In this document: one piece after another, positions 35,757 to 47,149 of the stretch
How positions within the stretch are numbered: position 1 is the first letter of the stretch
Layout: every line of letters starts with the position of its first letter
NCBI GenBank assembly: GCA_002914845.1
Contig: JXTC01000089.1
Span: 711,859 to 775,858 of the forward strand
Source: Trema orientale
Lineage: Eukaryota; Streptophyta; Magnoliopsida; Rosales; Cannabaceae
Direction of reading: 5' to 3'
DNA: 64,000 nt
The notes under the pieces: model-generated
What the model was told of the DNA's origin: nothing
The model's database searches: none
Seen by the model: only the letters and a program-made list of their open reading frames with translations
Position numbers and translations under genes: made by a program

Positions 35757-37019
35757 GAGGAACAAGTTCTCGGCGACGAGCTTTTAGAGATCGAAGATGG
35801 AGGGGGAGATGGCGTCAAGTTTGGTTTTGAGCTGCGTTGACTCGAGAGCTTAGTCTGCGTTAGGCGAAGCATGAAAGGAAGGATGAAGTGTTGTAGATAG
35901 CATCGTTGATTTTTTGGCCGAAGAAAATTGTGGGTACGAGAGAGAGGATTTTTGTTGTATTTGGCTTTGGAAAGAAGAGATAATGAAGCTTCTTTTTTTG
36001 GGTTTTTGATGATGCTCATTATGCTAAAGACTCTTTCATTGGTTAATTAATTTATGGAGATATATGTATTTGATTATGCTTAAATTCATACTTTAGTTAC
36101 TTGATTAGAAGCAATATAAAGTAATATTTTCATCTTAATTTGGATTAATAATATGTTTGTGATTTTGAATTAGGTTCTTTGATGATTGTTCTGCCTTTTG
36201 GCTCATTTGATTAAGTGATCAATTTATTTATTTTTAGCCAAAAAATTTTTTTGGTATTTTTGTTGATGATATGTTTTTATTAAATCTCGATTCATTAGCT
36301 CAGATTCAAGCTTTTAACATCAGCATAAGTAATAATTTTCTTAAGATTTCAAATTCGTAGAGTCTATCCTACTTGTTTGCGAGGTATGAGTTGTTCATTA
36401 AAAGTATGGATTTGGATTGAATGGATTGGGATTGAAGTACGGTCTCTAATGGAAGTTTGGGGAGTTTGATTTCAAAAATTGGTGAAAAATCGCAACTGGG
36501 TATCTCTTAGATTGTTCACATCGTTTTAATGTTTTAGTGTTTTAGATAGTTATATATATTTTGGTAGTATAGTTTCTTATATAATATTGGGGTTTGGTTT
36601 ATGACTTCATGTAGCATTAGGCAAGCATGGAAAAAGTGAGATGCCGAAGTCTCTAATTTCTATTGAGTTGATGTGGGTTTGTGCCCACTACATGTTCGAT
36701 AAATATCCTGAATAGTATCGATTCGTCTACTTTGGCTCTATAAATTAAGTGAGGATTTAGGTAAAGTTGTTGAGTATTTCAAGCTATATGTTGATTTCAT
36801 TGTTAAAATTGGCAGACCAAACACAAAAATTAGTTTTTATGTTGTAATCAAATTAGAGAAATCACAATACATTAGATACTTCACTACCCAAAAAATAAGC
36901 CAGTAGTATAGCATGCTTGTAGACTTATTTTAGCTAATAGCTCACTTTTTGTATGAAAGATCAAATAACGTCATAGAATTTCTATTTTTTCTTGTTTCTT
37001 TTTGCTACTAGTCTACTTG

Positions 37020-38757
37020 TAGCTGATCACTCTTAAAACCAATTACCAATTTATTATTGAAAAATATAAACTAATTGATTTTTGGAAACTAGAAACCAAA
37101 TTGGTTACTAAAAACTAACAACCAAATTGGTTACTAAAAGCCAACAACTATGTTGGTTTCCACCATAAATATTATAACTATTTAGTTAATAGAAACTTAA
37201 AACTAAATTAGTTTCTATCATAAACTGTAGAACTATTTGGTTAATTCAATTATTGATTACTAGAAATCAATTTGGTTATTGGAAACCATTTGCTAGAATC
37301 CAAAAACCAAATAGGTTTCCAATAACTAGTAACCAATATATATTTTTGTTGCTTTTACTTCAAAAATTTAATTATTTAATTTGAGAACTTGATTATATTC
37401 TCTAGCGTCCTTATTCAATGCCTCACTTAATTCTTGCTACAAGAAACTACAATAGTTTCCAAGAAATTTTCATTGTTTCTTGTGATTTGAAAAAAAAACC
37501 ACAATGGTTTCTAGGAAACTTTCGTGGTTTCCTGTTATTTAATTAGCTATAAGGCATTCTACAAAATGAAAATCACAATGGTTTCCAGAAAACCTTCTTA
37601 GTTTCTTGTGATTTACTTAGCTACAGGGCATTCTGCTAAAGAAAACCACAATAATTTCTAGGAAACCTTTGTAGCTATATAGCATTTTACTAAAAAGAAA
37701 CCACGATGATTTCTGTTGGTGCGGTTTTTCGTCCGAGCACCAACTTAGTGCGCCTTGCACTCCGTATCGGAAATGAACACCTTCACCGTTGACGTCGAGG
37801 TCGGACCGACCGTTGCAGAGAGCAAGGAAGAGTGGTCCGACGCCACGAGCTAAGGTGGTGGCACCGGTGTGGTACTTGCCAAACACTCTCCGACGCTCGA
37901 GTCAGCGGTCAATAAAGAGATAAGAAAATGTCAGAGAGAAAAGAGAATGTTGGCAAGATTTAGAGTTTTTGGATTGCGAATGGCGGCTTACCCTAATCAT
38001 TGGGAAAGCGATGCTTTTATAGAGGTGTGATAGTCTCCATGATACGGGATGGTCGACACTTGTCCTTGTAGATTAGCGTCATATATGGACACGTTAGGTG
38101 ATCACTCGGGATGACTGACACCTGTCCTTGTAGGTTGGTAATACGTGTAGACATATAAGGCGTTCATCCGAAAATGATGGCACATATGACGTGTCCTACA
38201 CACGTGAGTGTTCATTGACAGATTATTTATGCTCAGCTCAGGAGTGTAGATTATTTGTACCCTGCTCGGGAGCGTACAGAGACACCGAGCTGACCTGAAT
38301 TATCTTCTTGTGATTGAGCTCGGCTTAGTAATACCCGAAGATGCCAAGCTGGTCGTAATAATTTACTCATGATTAAACTCGGCTTGGGAACGTCCAGGGA
38401 TGCCGAGCCGAGCTGATCGTAGTAGCTTTCTTGTAGTGGATTCTTTGTAGTTTACTGGTTGTGTAAGTGATCATCGATCTCTGTTGATGGAAAATAACCT
38501 CCAACAATTTCCATGAAATCTTTGTGGTTTCCTGTGATTTATTTAGTTACATGGTATTCTGCAAAAAAGAAACCATAATAGTTTGCAGGAAATATTCGTG
38601 GTTTCTTATAATTTATTTACGTACAGGGCATTCTGCTAAAGAAAATTAAACTGGTTTCTAGGAAACCTTTGTAGTTTCCTGTGATTTACTTACGTACATG
38701 ACATTTTGCTAATAGGAAACCAAATTGGTTTCCAAGAAACCTTTGTGGTTTCTTGTA
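37020..38757. repeat. Minisatellite of about 74 bp units (GGAAACC/GGTTTCC), split by a solo LTR
   Basis: Regular units run from about 37440 to 37713 and again from 38507 to 38757. Each contains 'ggaaacctttgtggtttcct', 'gtgatttacttacgtac', 'gcattctgctaaagaaaacc' and a GGTTTC centre. Upstream (37020-37440) the text is looser but keeps 'accaaattggtt' motifs. Six to seven recognisable units in total. The GGAAACC...GGTTTCC dyads could fold into hairpins. Confidence 0.75.
37714..38506 (-). mobile_element. Solo LTR (793 bp) with 5-bp target site duplication
   Basis: It starts TGTTGGTGCGG and ends CCTCCAACA, the TG...CA rule with TGTTGG/CCAACA termini, and is flanked by identical ATTTC (37709-37713 and 38507-38511). 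Removing it rejoins the 74-bp array unit without a scar. Base composition is much higher in GC than its surroundings. On the minus strand a CTCTATAAAAGC TATA-type motif (about 38023-38012) lies upstream of a GC-rich U5-like segment, so the LTR probably reads leftward. There is no internal retroelement sequence; it is the product of LTR-LTR recombination. Confidence 0.9.
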
Positions 38758-39045
38758 AAAAAAAAAAAAAGCTTATTTACTAAAATGCCACCGCGTTTTT
38801 TAGCTCCCAAAGTATTTAGAAAAATATCCTAAAAAAATTGTACGGAATTTTTATTATTTTTGAAAGGTCGTAAATTTGATAATATTTTTTAAAAAATAGG
38901 TATAAGTGTCCAAAATTTTTTTTTTTTAAAAAAAAATCCGGACCAAATATAGGCCGACCGACCCCCTCGGAGCCCGACTTGCCAACAGGCTGGGCTGGAC
39001 TCAATTTATTTTTTTGCGGGCCGGCCGCCCATTTTGCCACCAATA

Positions 39046-39408
39046 AATACCTGAGTTATGTTTGCTCTTGCCGTACAAAGACATTATTATAACGGTCAGC
39101 ACCTCCCCTCCCTATCTCAGCACCAAAACAAGTGAAAAAAAAAAGTTGTTTCTTTTTGTCCCTTCTAAGTTACACTAAAGTGATTAAACTATATCTTCTT
39201 CTCAACATTCTCAATTTCCTTCTTCTTTTTTTTTTTGTTTTTGAGGGGATCAACATTCTCAATTTTCAGTTGAACACTAACTCAGAAAGTTTGGTAAACC
39301 CTTCATTCCCTTAAAATCTCCCCTTTCAATTAGGTCTTCAAAATTCCTCTTTATTGATTTTAATTTTTTTTTGCAATCAGTAGGCGGAGGTGGATTGAGA
39401 GAAGACCA
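39046..39408 (+). promoter_or_regulatory. PAP26 upstream region and 5' UTR
   Basis: The stretch between the transposon end and the ATG is pyrimidine-rich ('ttcttctcaacattctcaat'), as in many plant leaders. No clear TATA box is called. Confidence 0.4.
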
Positions 39409-42400
39409 ATGCTCCAGTTCCAGTACCAAATCACAGCCACAGTAACAGTCTTTTTAGGTATTGTTTTAAGCTTTGCCACGACAGGGATTGCTGGGAGAAC
39501 AAGCACTTATATTCGTTCCCAATGGCCGTCTTCCGATATTCCTCTTAACGACGACGTTTTCGCAGTCCCGAAAGGCCTTAATGCCCCCCAACAAGTACGA
39601 ATACCATCCCCAGATTGGCGCATCAAATTTAAGTAAACCCTAAGAAAAAAAATTGTCTGTAAATCGAAATCCAAATCGAAATCGCTATTTTGGGTTTACC
39701 CAGTGAGGTTTTTTGGTTGTAGGTTCATATCACTCAAGGGGATTATGACGGAAAGGCTGTAATAATCTCATGGGTTACTCCTAATGAAGCTGGTTCAAGC
39801 GAAGTGGAGTATGGCACATCGGAGGAGAATTATGCTTTTAGTGCTCATGGAACGGTGAAGAGCTACACATTTTATAATTACACTTCTGGGTTCATTCATC
39901 ACTGCCTTGTTGATGGTCTTGAGGTATATTTAAGGCTCAAAAATAACTGTTCATTGTTCTTTAGTACCAAACTATACTAGGCTTGGCTTGTTTAGATCAT
40001 TCTCAGTATGTTATTCTATGATGTTTTGTTCAAGTCAAGTTGAGAATTTTCCTCTATTAAACTTGCATTTTGTGTCAGTATGACACCAAGTACTATTACA
40101 AGATCGGTGTGGACGAATCTGCTCGCGAATTTTGGTTTCGAACTCCTCCCAAGATTGATCCTGATGCTCCCTACACTTTTGGGATCATTGGTAAGATCGT
40201 CATCTAATTTCACCAAACATTTTTTTGGTGGTTTGTCATGTAAAATTCGAGTATTGAAATAGAGCAATAGATGGGAAATAGAGTTGGTTGGGGAAACTAT
40301 GTTGTCATAAGTTTCTAATTCTTAATTGTTTGGTACATTTTAGGTGATTTGGGTCAAACTTATAATTCATTATCCACTCTCGAGCATTACATGGAGAGTG
40401 GGGGACAGACTGTTTTATTTCTTGGTGATCTCTCTTATGCTGATAGATATAAATATGACAACATTGGTGTTAGATGGGATTCATGGGGACGCTTTGTTGA
40501 GAGAAGTGCTGCATATCAGCCATGGATTTGGTCAGCAGGGAACCATGAAATAGAGTATATGCCTAACATAGTGAGTAATGTAGAATCTTTATTTGACTGT
40601 TTTTGAATAATTAATTATAAAGGTAGATGCTTTTATTATATTTATGACTGTGTTTTCAGCTTAACAAGTATTTTTAATGTGATTACTTCCGTATTTGATT
40701 TGTTACTCACTAGTATCTCAAATCAGGGGGAAGTTTTTCCATTTAAAGCATATCTACACAGATTTCCTACACCTTATATGGCCTCCAATAGTAGCAGTCC
40801 TCTTTGGTATGCTGTGCGACGAGCATCAGCTCACATCATTGTCCTATCCAGTTATTCTCCATTTGGTAATTTGTCATTCTACATCTGGCTTTAAGCGTTG
40901 TTGTTTAATTCCAATGTTTACATCTCACTATGCTAATAATTCTCACTTTTTCGTTCCCCGTACCATTGTGCTTGCGTATTTGCTCCTAATTGATGCAAAT
41001 GATTTGTTTGGATTTTAGCATTTCTATGTTCATTTGTCTTCAATCAAATTATTCTACATTTCCCCCCTTAATTTGCTGTAAAATATCTTTTCATCAGTGA
41101 AGTACTCACCTCAATGGATGTGGCTGCGAGAAGAGTTAAAAAAGGTGGATAGAACGAAAACACCTTGGCTTATTGTTCTCATGCATGTGCCCCTCTACAG
41201 TAGTAACCTGGTCCATTATATGGAAGGTGAAGGCATGCGGGCAGTCTTTGAAAGCTGGTTTGTCCAGTCAAAAGTGGATTTCATATTCGCTGGCCATGTT
41301 CATGCAAATGAAAGATCAGTATGGAGATTAATCTTCTTCTTGTGTCTTTTTTAAGGGGTAAATGTGGTATAACATAAATGAAAGGTGTATTAAGTCCATT
41401 CTTCCATTATTTCATCTTTTAATATTAAGATTATTCATCTGTTCACAAAGGTTATCAGAATTTAATTGCTTGGCCCATATGCTTTGCAGTTGTCTTATAT
41501 GCCTGAATAATTCCAAATGATCCTGCCATTTATGCCCCAGATCCCAAATTTTATCTGTGCATATGTTAGATCATTCCAATATTGTCTTGCCACGGCATCA
41601 ATTCAACATAGTCAAAAAATCACGTCCCCTGTCAAATTGATTGACCCCTTCAATAAGTTTTTCTTTTACCGTATCAAGTTTGCCATGATACTATCAAAAT
41701 TTGCCTGGATATTCTGTCACGAGCAATAGTCTAGTCAACCTTTTGATATATTACAAGTCATACTAGTTTTTTATATGTAATATACTTATGCCCATTCTTC
41801 AGTATTTCCATTAAATTGTGCTTCTATAGCTTTATCTCTTATAGTGCAATATTGTCAATTTGTAGTATCGCATCTCAAACATTTATTACAATTTATCACG
41901 TGGTGATCGTTACCCTGTACCTGACAAGTCAGCTCCAGTGTATTTGACTGTTGGGGATGGTGGAAATCAGGAGGGTCTTGCTGGAAGGTAGTGCAAATTT
42001 TACTACTACAAACTTTTTCAATTAGTTTTTATTTCTATATGATGAGGAAGGTTGAGATTTTCATCTAGTTTCTTTGATGCACTTATGATTTTTCTTGCCG
42101 AGGCAATCTTTTTCACTGTGTTATTTGTAATTCATCATAGGTTTTGGGATCCACAACCAGAGTATTCTGCATTTCGTGAAGCCAGTTATGGTCATTCTAC
42201 ATTAGAGATTAGGAACAGAACCCACGCATTCTACCATTGGAACCGAAATGACGATGGGAAAGAAGTACCTACAGACGATGTGATATTCCACAATCAGTAC
42301 TGGTAAGTGCTATAAAAGCCATGTTTCCTCTTGTTTACCTGCATAAAGGAAAAAATTAAACCTAGCAAGGCTGGGGGCATTGGAAGTATTGGCTCCAATT

Positions 42401-42740
42401 TGATAATTCAGCTTCCCATAATTGTGTTAGTAAACTACTTTAAAGCCCCGGTTTTAGTACTCAAAATAGTTTGCCTCACCTTCGGAAGAGCACTTTTAGC
42501 TTGTCTGATTGTTTGTTTGTTTTCATGAGTCTGTACAATGGTATTGGCTCCTTTTAGGTAGGCGAATCATTTCTTGCTGGTAATCTACAGGGTACTGAAT
42601 TGTGTTGCTGTCCTGAACTCATGATTATGAAGTACTTTGTCATGAATTATAAAACATGAAAACTTTGGCTTTTATTCAGGGCAAGCAACTTGCAGAGGAG
42701 ACGACTGAAGAAGAATCATTCTAAGGTTGGAGGGGAATGA
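39409..42740 (+). CDS. PAP26: Purple acid phosphatase, PAP26 type
   Basis: Binuclear metallophosphatase of vacuole and apoplast that releases phosphate from organic esters. Nine exons: 39409-39594, 39723-39923, 40079-40190, 40344-40570, 40727-40865, 41098-41318, 41866-41987, 42141-42302, 42680-42740, giving 476 residues, the family length. A signal peptide (about residues 8-29) precedes the fibronectin-like domain with [20 protein letters not shown]. The catalytic domain keeps every metal ligand: D168 (GDLG), D195 and Y198 (GDLSYAD), N233 (GNHE), H318 (VLMH), H355 and H357 (GHVH). The C-terminus [18 protein letters not shown]-like [15 protein letters not shown] and [16 protein letters not shown] is diagnostic of the PAP26 clade. 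The otherwise invariant Tyr after GHVHA is Asn here (N359). Confidence 0.95.
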
Positions 42741-43261
42741 ATTGCTTATAATACTTGGATTATAGTACTTACACGTCTCTCATTGCATGTTTCCTAGCAT
42801 TCATTTGTAATCCCGGGATTTTCTGGTCGAACTGCAAGTTTATCACAATATGCCTTCAGTTTTGACGACTCTGTCAACTGCTTAGGCATGCGGTGTGGAT
42901 GTAAAAGAAAACAACCGTTCAAGCTCCTGGATTATTTTACAGAGCATATGCAGGGCAGTTCGTTTTTGCAGCCTATGAAACGAGGTATTGTATCTATTGT
43001 ATTGTACTAATTGTAAAGTAAAGTTGGGAAATAATTGGAAAGCAAAAATGAAGGGGTAACTGCCATTCTATTTGAGCAATTTCTCGCTGGAATTGGATAA
43101 ACAAAATTTTTGGAATAGTTTAGACTTTAGACATTACTCCACACTTATTTTATTTCAGTTGATAGGTTTTCTATAAGATTTTTTATTTTCCATTTTCTAC
43201 TACTTTATTTCTCCTTTTCACTTGCTTAGGACTTGGGGCAGAAAAAGAGCATATCTTATCG
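42741..43261. terminator. PAP26 3' UTR and flank
   Basis: The first 280 bases are of mixed composition, as expected for a 3' UTR. No further coding signal. Confidence 0.4.
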
Positions 43262-43669
43262 GGAAAAGTTTATAAATATCCGTTTTTAAAACCATATTTT
43301 TCATACATACTCGTTTTTTTTATTTTTTATTTTTTTATTTTTTAATTTCATAAATACCCACCCATTTTTGGAGAAATGTAGACTACTACTGTTTTATACA
43401 TGAAATGTATACAATGCATTAAATGTATACCGTGATCTACATTTTATGAATAAAAATTACATTAAAAGGCACACATTTTAAAATGTATACTATATCAAAT
43501 TTATAATGAAAAATCTAAACTGTGGTAAACATTTGCATTGTAAGTGTATACAATTCATATTTTCCACATGAAATGTGGACCATAAAAATATGTATTTTTG
43601 AAAGAAAAATTAAAAATGGATATTTTTGAAAATAAGTTTTAAAAATGGGTACTAGGCTTAAGTTTCTCT
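43262..43669. mobile_element. MITE-like repeat, copy 2
   Basis: Same family and orientation as 33432-33858: 'gggaaaagtttataaatatc' at the left, 'tttatacatgaaatgtatac' in the middle, 'aaaaatgggtactaggctta' at the right. Copies differ by many substitutions and indels, so both are old. Confidence 0.75.
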
Positions 43670-43944
43670 ATCTTAAAAATGTGAACTGTCAAACGAGACA
43701 CTATAAACCTGAAACAACATGACGTTTTATTCTTAAGGCCATTAGACTGTATTGTACATTAACCTAAAAAGGACATGTCGTAAACAGACAACAAGAAGTT
43801 GTGCGTAGACAAACGAAAAGTTCACAAGTTGTGTACATTTTGGTTTTTTACCTTTAAAAGGTACAGGAACTTTTGGTGAGAATGTAAGTGCTTTTTTTCT
43901 TGGTTTCTAACGCTTATACCTACAAAAATCGAAAAGAATTACAA

Positions 43945-44312
43945 AAATACGGAAGTTAGGATTTTTTCTAATTTTTGTACGGTTTTAATTAAGGAAATAT
44001 CATTTTTTCAAATATATTTAGAAAATTACCATTTTAAAAATAGTTACTGGCTACTGGTTTCTAGAAACTGGTTATTGGAAACTGGTTACCAGTTATATAC
44101 CAATTATAAATATCCTCGATTACCAGTTACCAGTTTCTGGAAACTGGTTTCCAGAAACTAGTAATTATTTTAAAAAGTGGTATTTTTATAGATATTTTTT
44201 ATAAAACGGTATTTTTCTAATAAAAACCGACCGCGCCGTGAAAATACAAAAGCACCGTATTTTTCCAATTTTTTTCAGAAATACCGTATATTTTCTAATT
44301 TCCTCTTTTTTC
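43945..44312. repeat. Fold-back repeat with ACTGGTTTCTAGAAACTGG core
   Basis: Around a centre near 44105 the left text 'ctactggtttctagaaactg...gaaactggttaccagtt' is mirrored by 'accagttaccagtttctgga...ggtttccagaaactagtaa'. The outer parts ('aaaataccattt', 'aaaaagtggtattttt') are also loosely symmetric. Confidence 0.6.
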
Positions 44313-45090
44313 TTTCAACCCCACCTAAACGGCTGTCAAAATATTTTGTCGTTTTGCATGAACGACTTGTCGGTTATACAAAACCAAAGTAAATTTCTAT
44401 AAGCACGTCAACGACATGGTGTATCTCTAATTGTAGAAACTGATACGTTGTTTGAGTACATAATTGACAGCAACGTTGATGTCGTTTTGGGTGGAGCAAC
44501 AAGTTTTTCCGACCAGACAACTAGATTTTCTTAAAAAATTATGTATAAAAAATTATAGGCTACATTCGTACATAATTTTTTGCGGAGTTATTCTAAAAGA
44601 ACTTCATCGCTGACGAGTGCACATGAATTTGAAGGGAAAAAGAACAGAGAAGAGAGAGAGATTCTATATCTATACATTAGTAATTCCAAATATAAAAGTG
44701 AACAAATGAGAAAAAGATTAGTAATTAGTTTACTGGCGTGTACAAGGCAAAAGAAAAGTTGAACGGTATGACTTGTAGGTTTTGTTTGAATTTTTTTCGG
44801 GTATTGTCTTTTAATACGTTTTTTTTTTTTTTAAGAAAGAATTTTCTCATGAGATTTAAATTAAAGCCGATTAAGTGGCAATATCAAGTACAATTATTGC
44901 ACAAAGGGTCAAAAAGAGCACCATACCCAAAAGAAAAACCTACAAATATCTAATCCCACAACTAATAAATGTGGGAGCAAATCCAGTGAAGTATATGTAT
45001 AAGTTCAGCCAAAAGCAGACAAACGAATTCCATCACTTCGTGGGACAGTAAGCTCAAATCAGGACTTAGAACCATTAGTTTTGCTCCAAA
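44313..45090. other. Spacer with TGTCGTTT-type motifs
   Basis: Bases 44350-44490 contain 'tgtcgttttgcatgaacgac', 'caacgacatgg' and 'gatgtcgttttg', the same motif class as upstream of the tRNA synthetase gene. No gene is seen. Confidence 0.4.
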
Positions 45091-45220
45091 GCGTCCATCA
45101 GTGAGTGCCACAGCAAACTCTTGGAGGCATCCATCAGTAAACGCCACAGCCGATCCTTGAAGATGTCCGTTAATAAAGGCCACAACAAGCACTTAAAGCG
45201 TCCATCAGTAAATGCCTCAT
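45091..45220. repeat. 36-bp minisatellite, about 3.6 copies
   Basis: Units start at 45091, 45127, 45163 and 45198 with GCGTCCATCAGT or close variants, each containing 'gccacagc'. The period is a multiple of three, so the minus strand reads as a 12-residue repeat (VAFINGHLQGSA, VAFTDGCLQEFA and so on), but no wider gene supports coding. Confidence 0.75.
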
Positions 45221-45274
45221 AGTAAAATCAGACAGATATGAGATAATACCACTAAAAACCCCATAAAAAATAAA

Positions 45275-45837
45275 GAGATAATAACAAAAATATCCCTGAG
45301 TTTTGATGAAATGCTCAATATATCCCTTCAGTTTTTGTAAATTATAAAAATATCCCATCTGATTGGCAAATTAATACAAATTTCATCCCTATAGCTTATT
45401 AGGTGAAAATTAACAAACAAAATATCAAAATTACCCTCTTTCTAAACTTGTAACAAAATAAATATTACTTTTGGAGCAATAAATAGTGTTCAGTGAAGGA
45501 AAAAATAGTGGTGGATGAAAGAGAAAAATGATTAAGAATAAGAAGATTTGGTGAAGAAAAGTCTTATATAATTTTTTTAAAGAAACTTTTTCATTTTTTT
45601 AGCTATTTAATTGTATTTAGGTAATGGTATCCTAGTCATTTAAAAAAAAATTATTTGTTACAAATTTAGAGAGAGGGTAATTTTGATATTTTGTTTATTA
45701 ATTTTGACCTAATAAGCTATAGGGATAAAATTTATATTAATTTGTCAATCAAAGGGGATATTTTTATAATTTACGAAAACTAAAGGGATATATTGAGCAT
45801 TTCATCAAAACTCATGAGATATTTTTGTTATTATCTC
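45275..45837. mobile_element. Fold-back element with arms of about 185 bp
   Basis: The left arm GAGATAATAACAAAAATATC ... 'taccctctttctaaacttgtaac' is complementary to the right arm 'gttacaaatttagagagagg' ... 'gatatttttgttattatctc'. About 190 bp of unrelated sequence lie between. Non-coding, about 563 bp in total. Confidence 0.8.
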
Positions 45838-46030
45838 AAAAATAAAAACAACAACAAATACAACAAAAACTTACACAAATCTAAAATCAGGTGGGACAAA
45901 ACAACTGCATAGAGTAAAATCTATGGTACAAAATCCTCACAAAAGCAGAGAGACGAAATACAACAAAATATAAATACGAAGGAAAAAAAAGATGAAGAGA
46001 GAAAAAAAAAGACCTATACCAGGGAGAACC

Positions 46031-46165
46031 CATTAAGATTTTTTTTCTTCTTGAAACTGAACTCATCAAGACTTTTAGCTCAGTAAGACTAACGTAAAGT
46101 TAACACGACGTTATTTTTAGCGGTTTAATGGATTGGTGTACCGACAGCTTTCAAATGGCTGGACA
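46031..46165. repeat. Left direct repeat flanking the FAR1-related pseudogene
   Basis: 'ttgaaactgaactcatcaag...agttaacacgacgttatttttag.ggtttaatggatt...ggctggaca' is repeated at 48845-48985 in the same orientation, at roughly 80-85% identity by eye. Confidence 0.75.
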
Positions 46166-47149
46166 TGAAGGAAGACAAAATAAAAGGACAGAGGATCCGG
46201 GTTCGTGAATTCATGTATAGACAAATATGATTTTGGCGTAGACTCTCTTCAATTCTACCTTGTATCCAAGTATGTGGCTTTCTATTATACTATTTATATA
46301 GAATCATATAGTTAAAGTAGATATTGTTTATGATTTTTTTTTTTTGAAATGATATTGTTTATGATTTATTCTCCCAGTTTTATGTATTTTTATAATTAAT
46401 ACATGTGGCTTTATACGTATTTATAAATTTACATTTTGGATCATATAATTGTGAATAGTTCCTATGCCAATTCGAAGTTGCCATTATGTTAAGAGTGAAC
46501 ATTGAATTATTTGAGATTAGTCAATAATTCCTATAAAAAAAAAGGTTAGTCGAAAAAATTTATATGTTCACATACACATATTCATCTTAGGGGACTTATG
46601 CAGACTAATAATTAGTACTGGAACTGATTGAAAAAAAGTTGCAGCTGAAATAGAAAGGAATTTTAAACAATAGTGTCTCTAAAGTCTTTTATCAAATCAG
46701 AGACTCTAAAATTTTTTCTATTTCATATAATAACATAAAAGAATATTTCGCTTTATTCTTTTAGATCGTATGTTATAATTCAAAATTTTCATATATGGTT
46801 TTTCTATATGTAATGTACTTAGTCCATAATTCCTAGAAAAAAAAGTTGGTCAATAATTCATATGTTCACGTACATATATATGAAAATCGACTTTCACATA
46901 CTTTGTGCATTGTGGCTGAATAGTTTTTTTTTTTTATTATTTAAAAGTAGGATTATTACCAATTTATTGTTCTTTATTTTCATTTGTTTTAATGATACTT
47001 ATCATCTTAAAGATATAAATTTTACTGAAAATTATGGATTGTGGTAATAATTTAGAAGACTACCAATCAGCCGAAAGTTAGAGTTTTAAACTGAGGGTAA
47101 TATTTGTAATTTAGAAAATGAAAGAAATACGGAAGTGAAGAATAGAATA

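Larger units (their letters stand above)
34294..39045. mobile_element. Possible hAT-like non-autonomous element (4.75 kb)
   Basis: The left end TAGAGCTGGCAAAATGG (34294) is mirrored by CCATTTTGCCACCAATA (ending 39045). Both ends carry GGCC/GGGCTGGGC-rich subterminal DNA, as is common in plant hAT elements. The interior has no transposase; it holds AT-rich filler, a 74-bp tandem array and a solo LTR. The 8-bp flanks (TTGAAACC and AATACCTG) do not match, so the two ends may belong to different insertions. Confidence 0.45.

Noticed and set aside
35729..36019. 96-codon minus-strand open frame in the hAT-like region
   Set aside because: Ser/Pro-rich, no transposase or other family signature.
34294..39045. 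8-bp target site duplication for the hAT-like element
   Set aside because: Left flank TTGAAACC and right flank AATACCTG do not match, so no duplication is claimed.
45091..45220. 12-residue repeat protein encoded on the minus strand
   Set aside because: The period being divisible by three makes any reading look repetitive; no start, length or family supports a gene.
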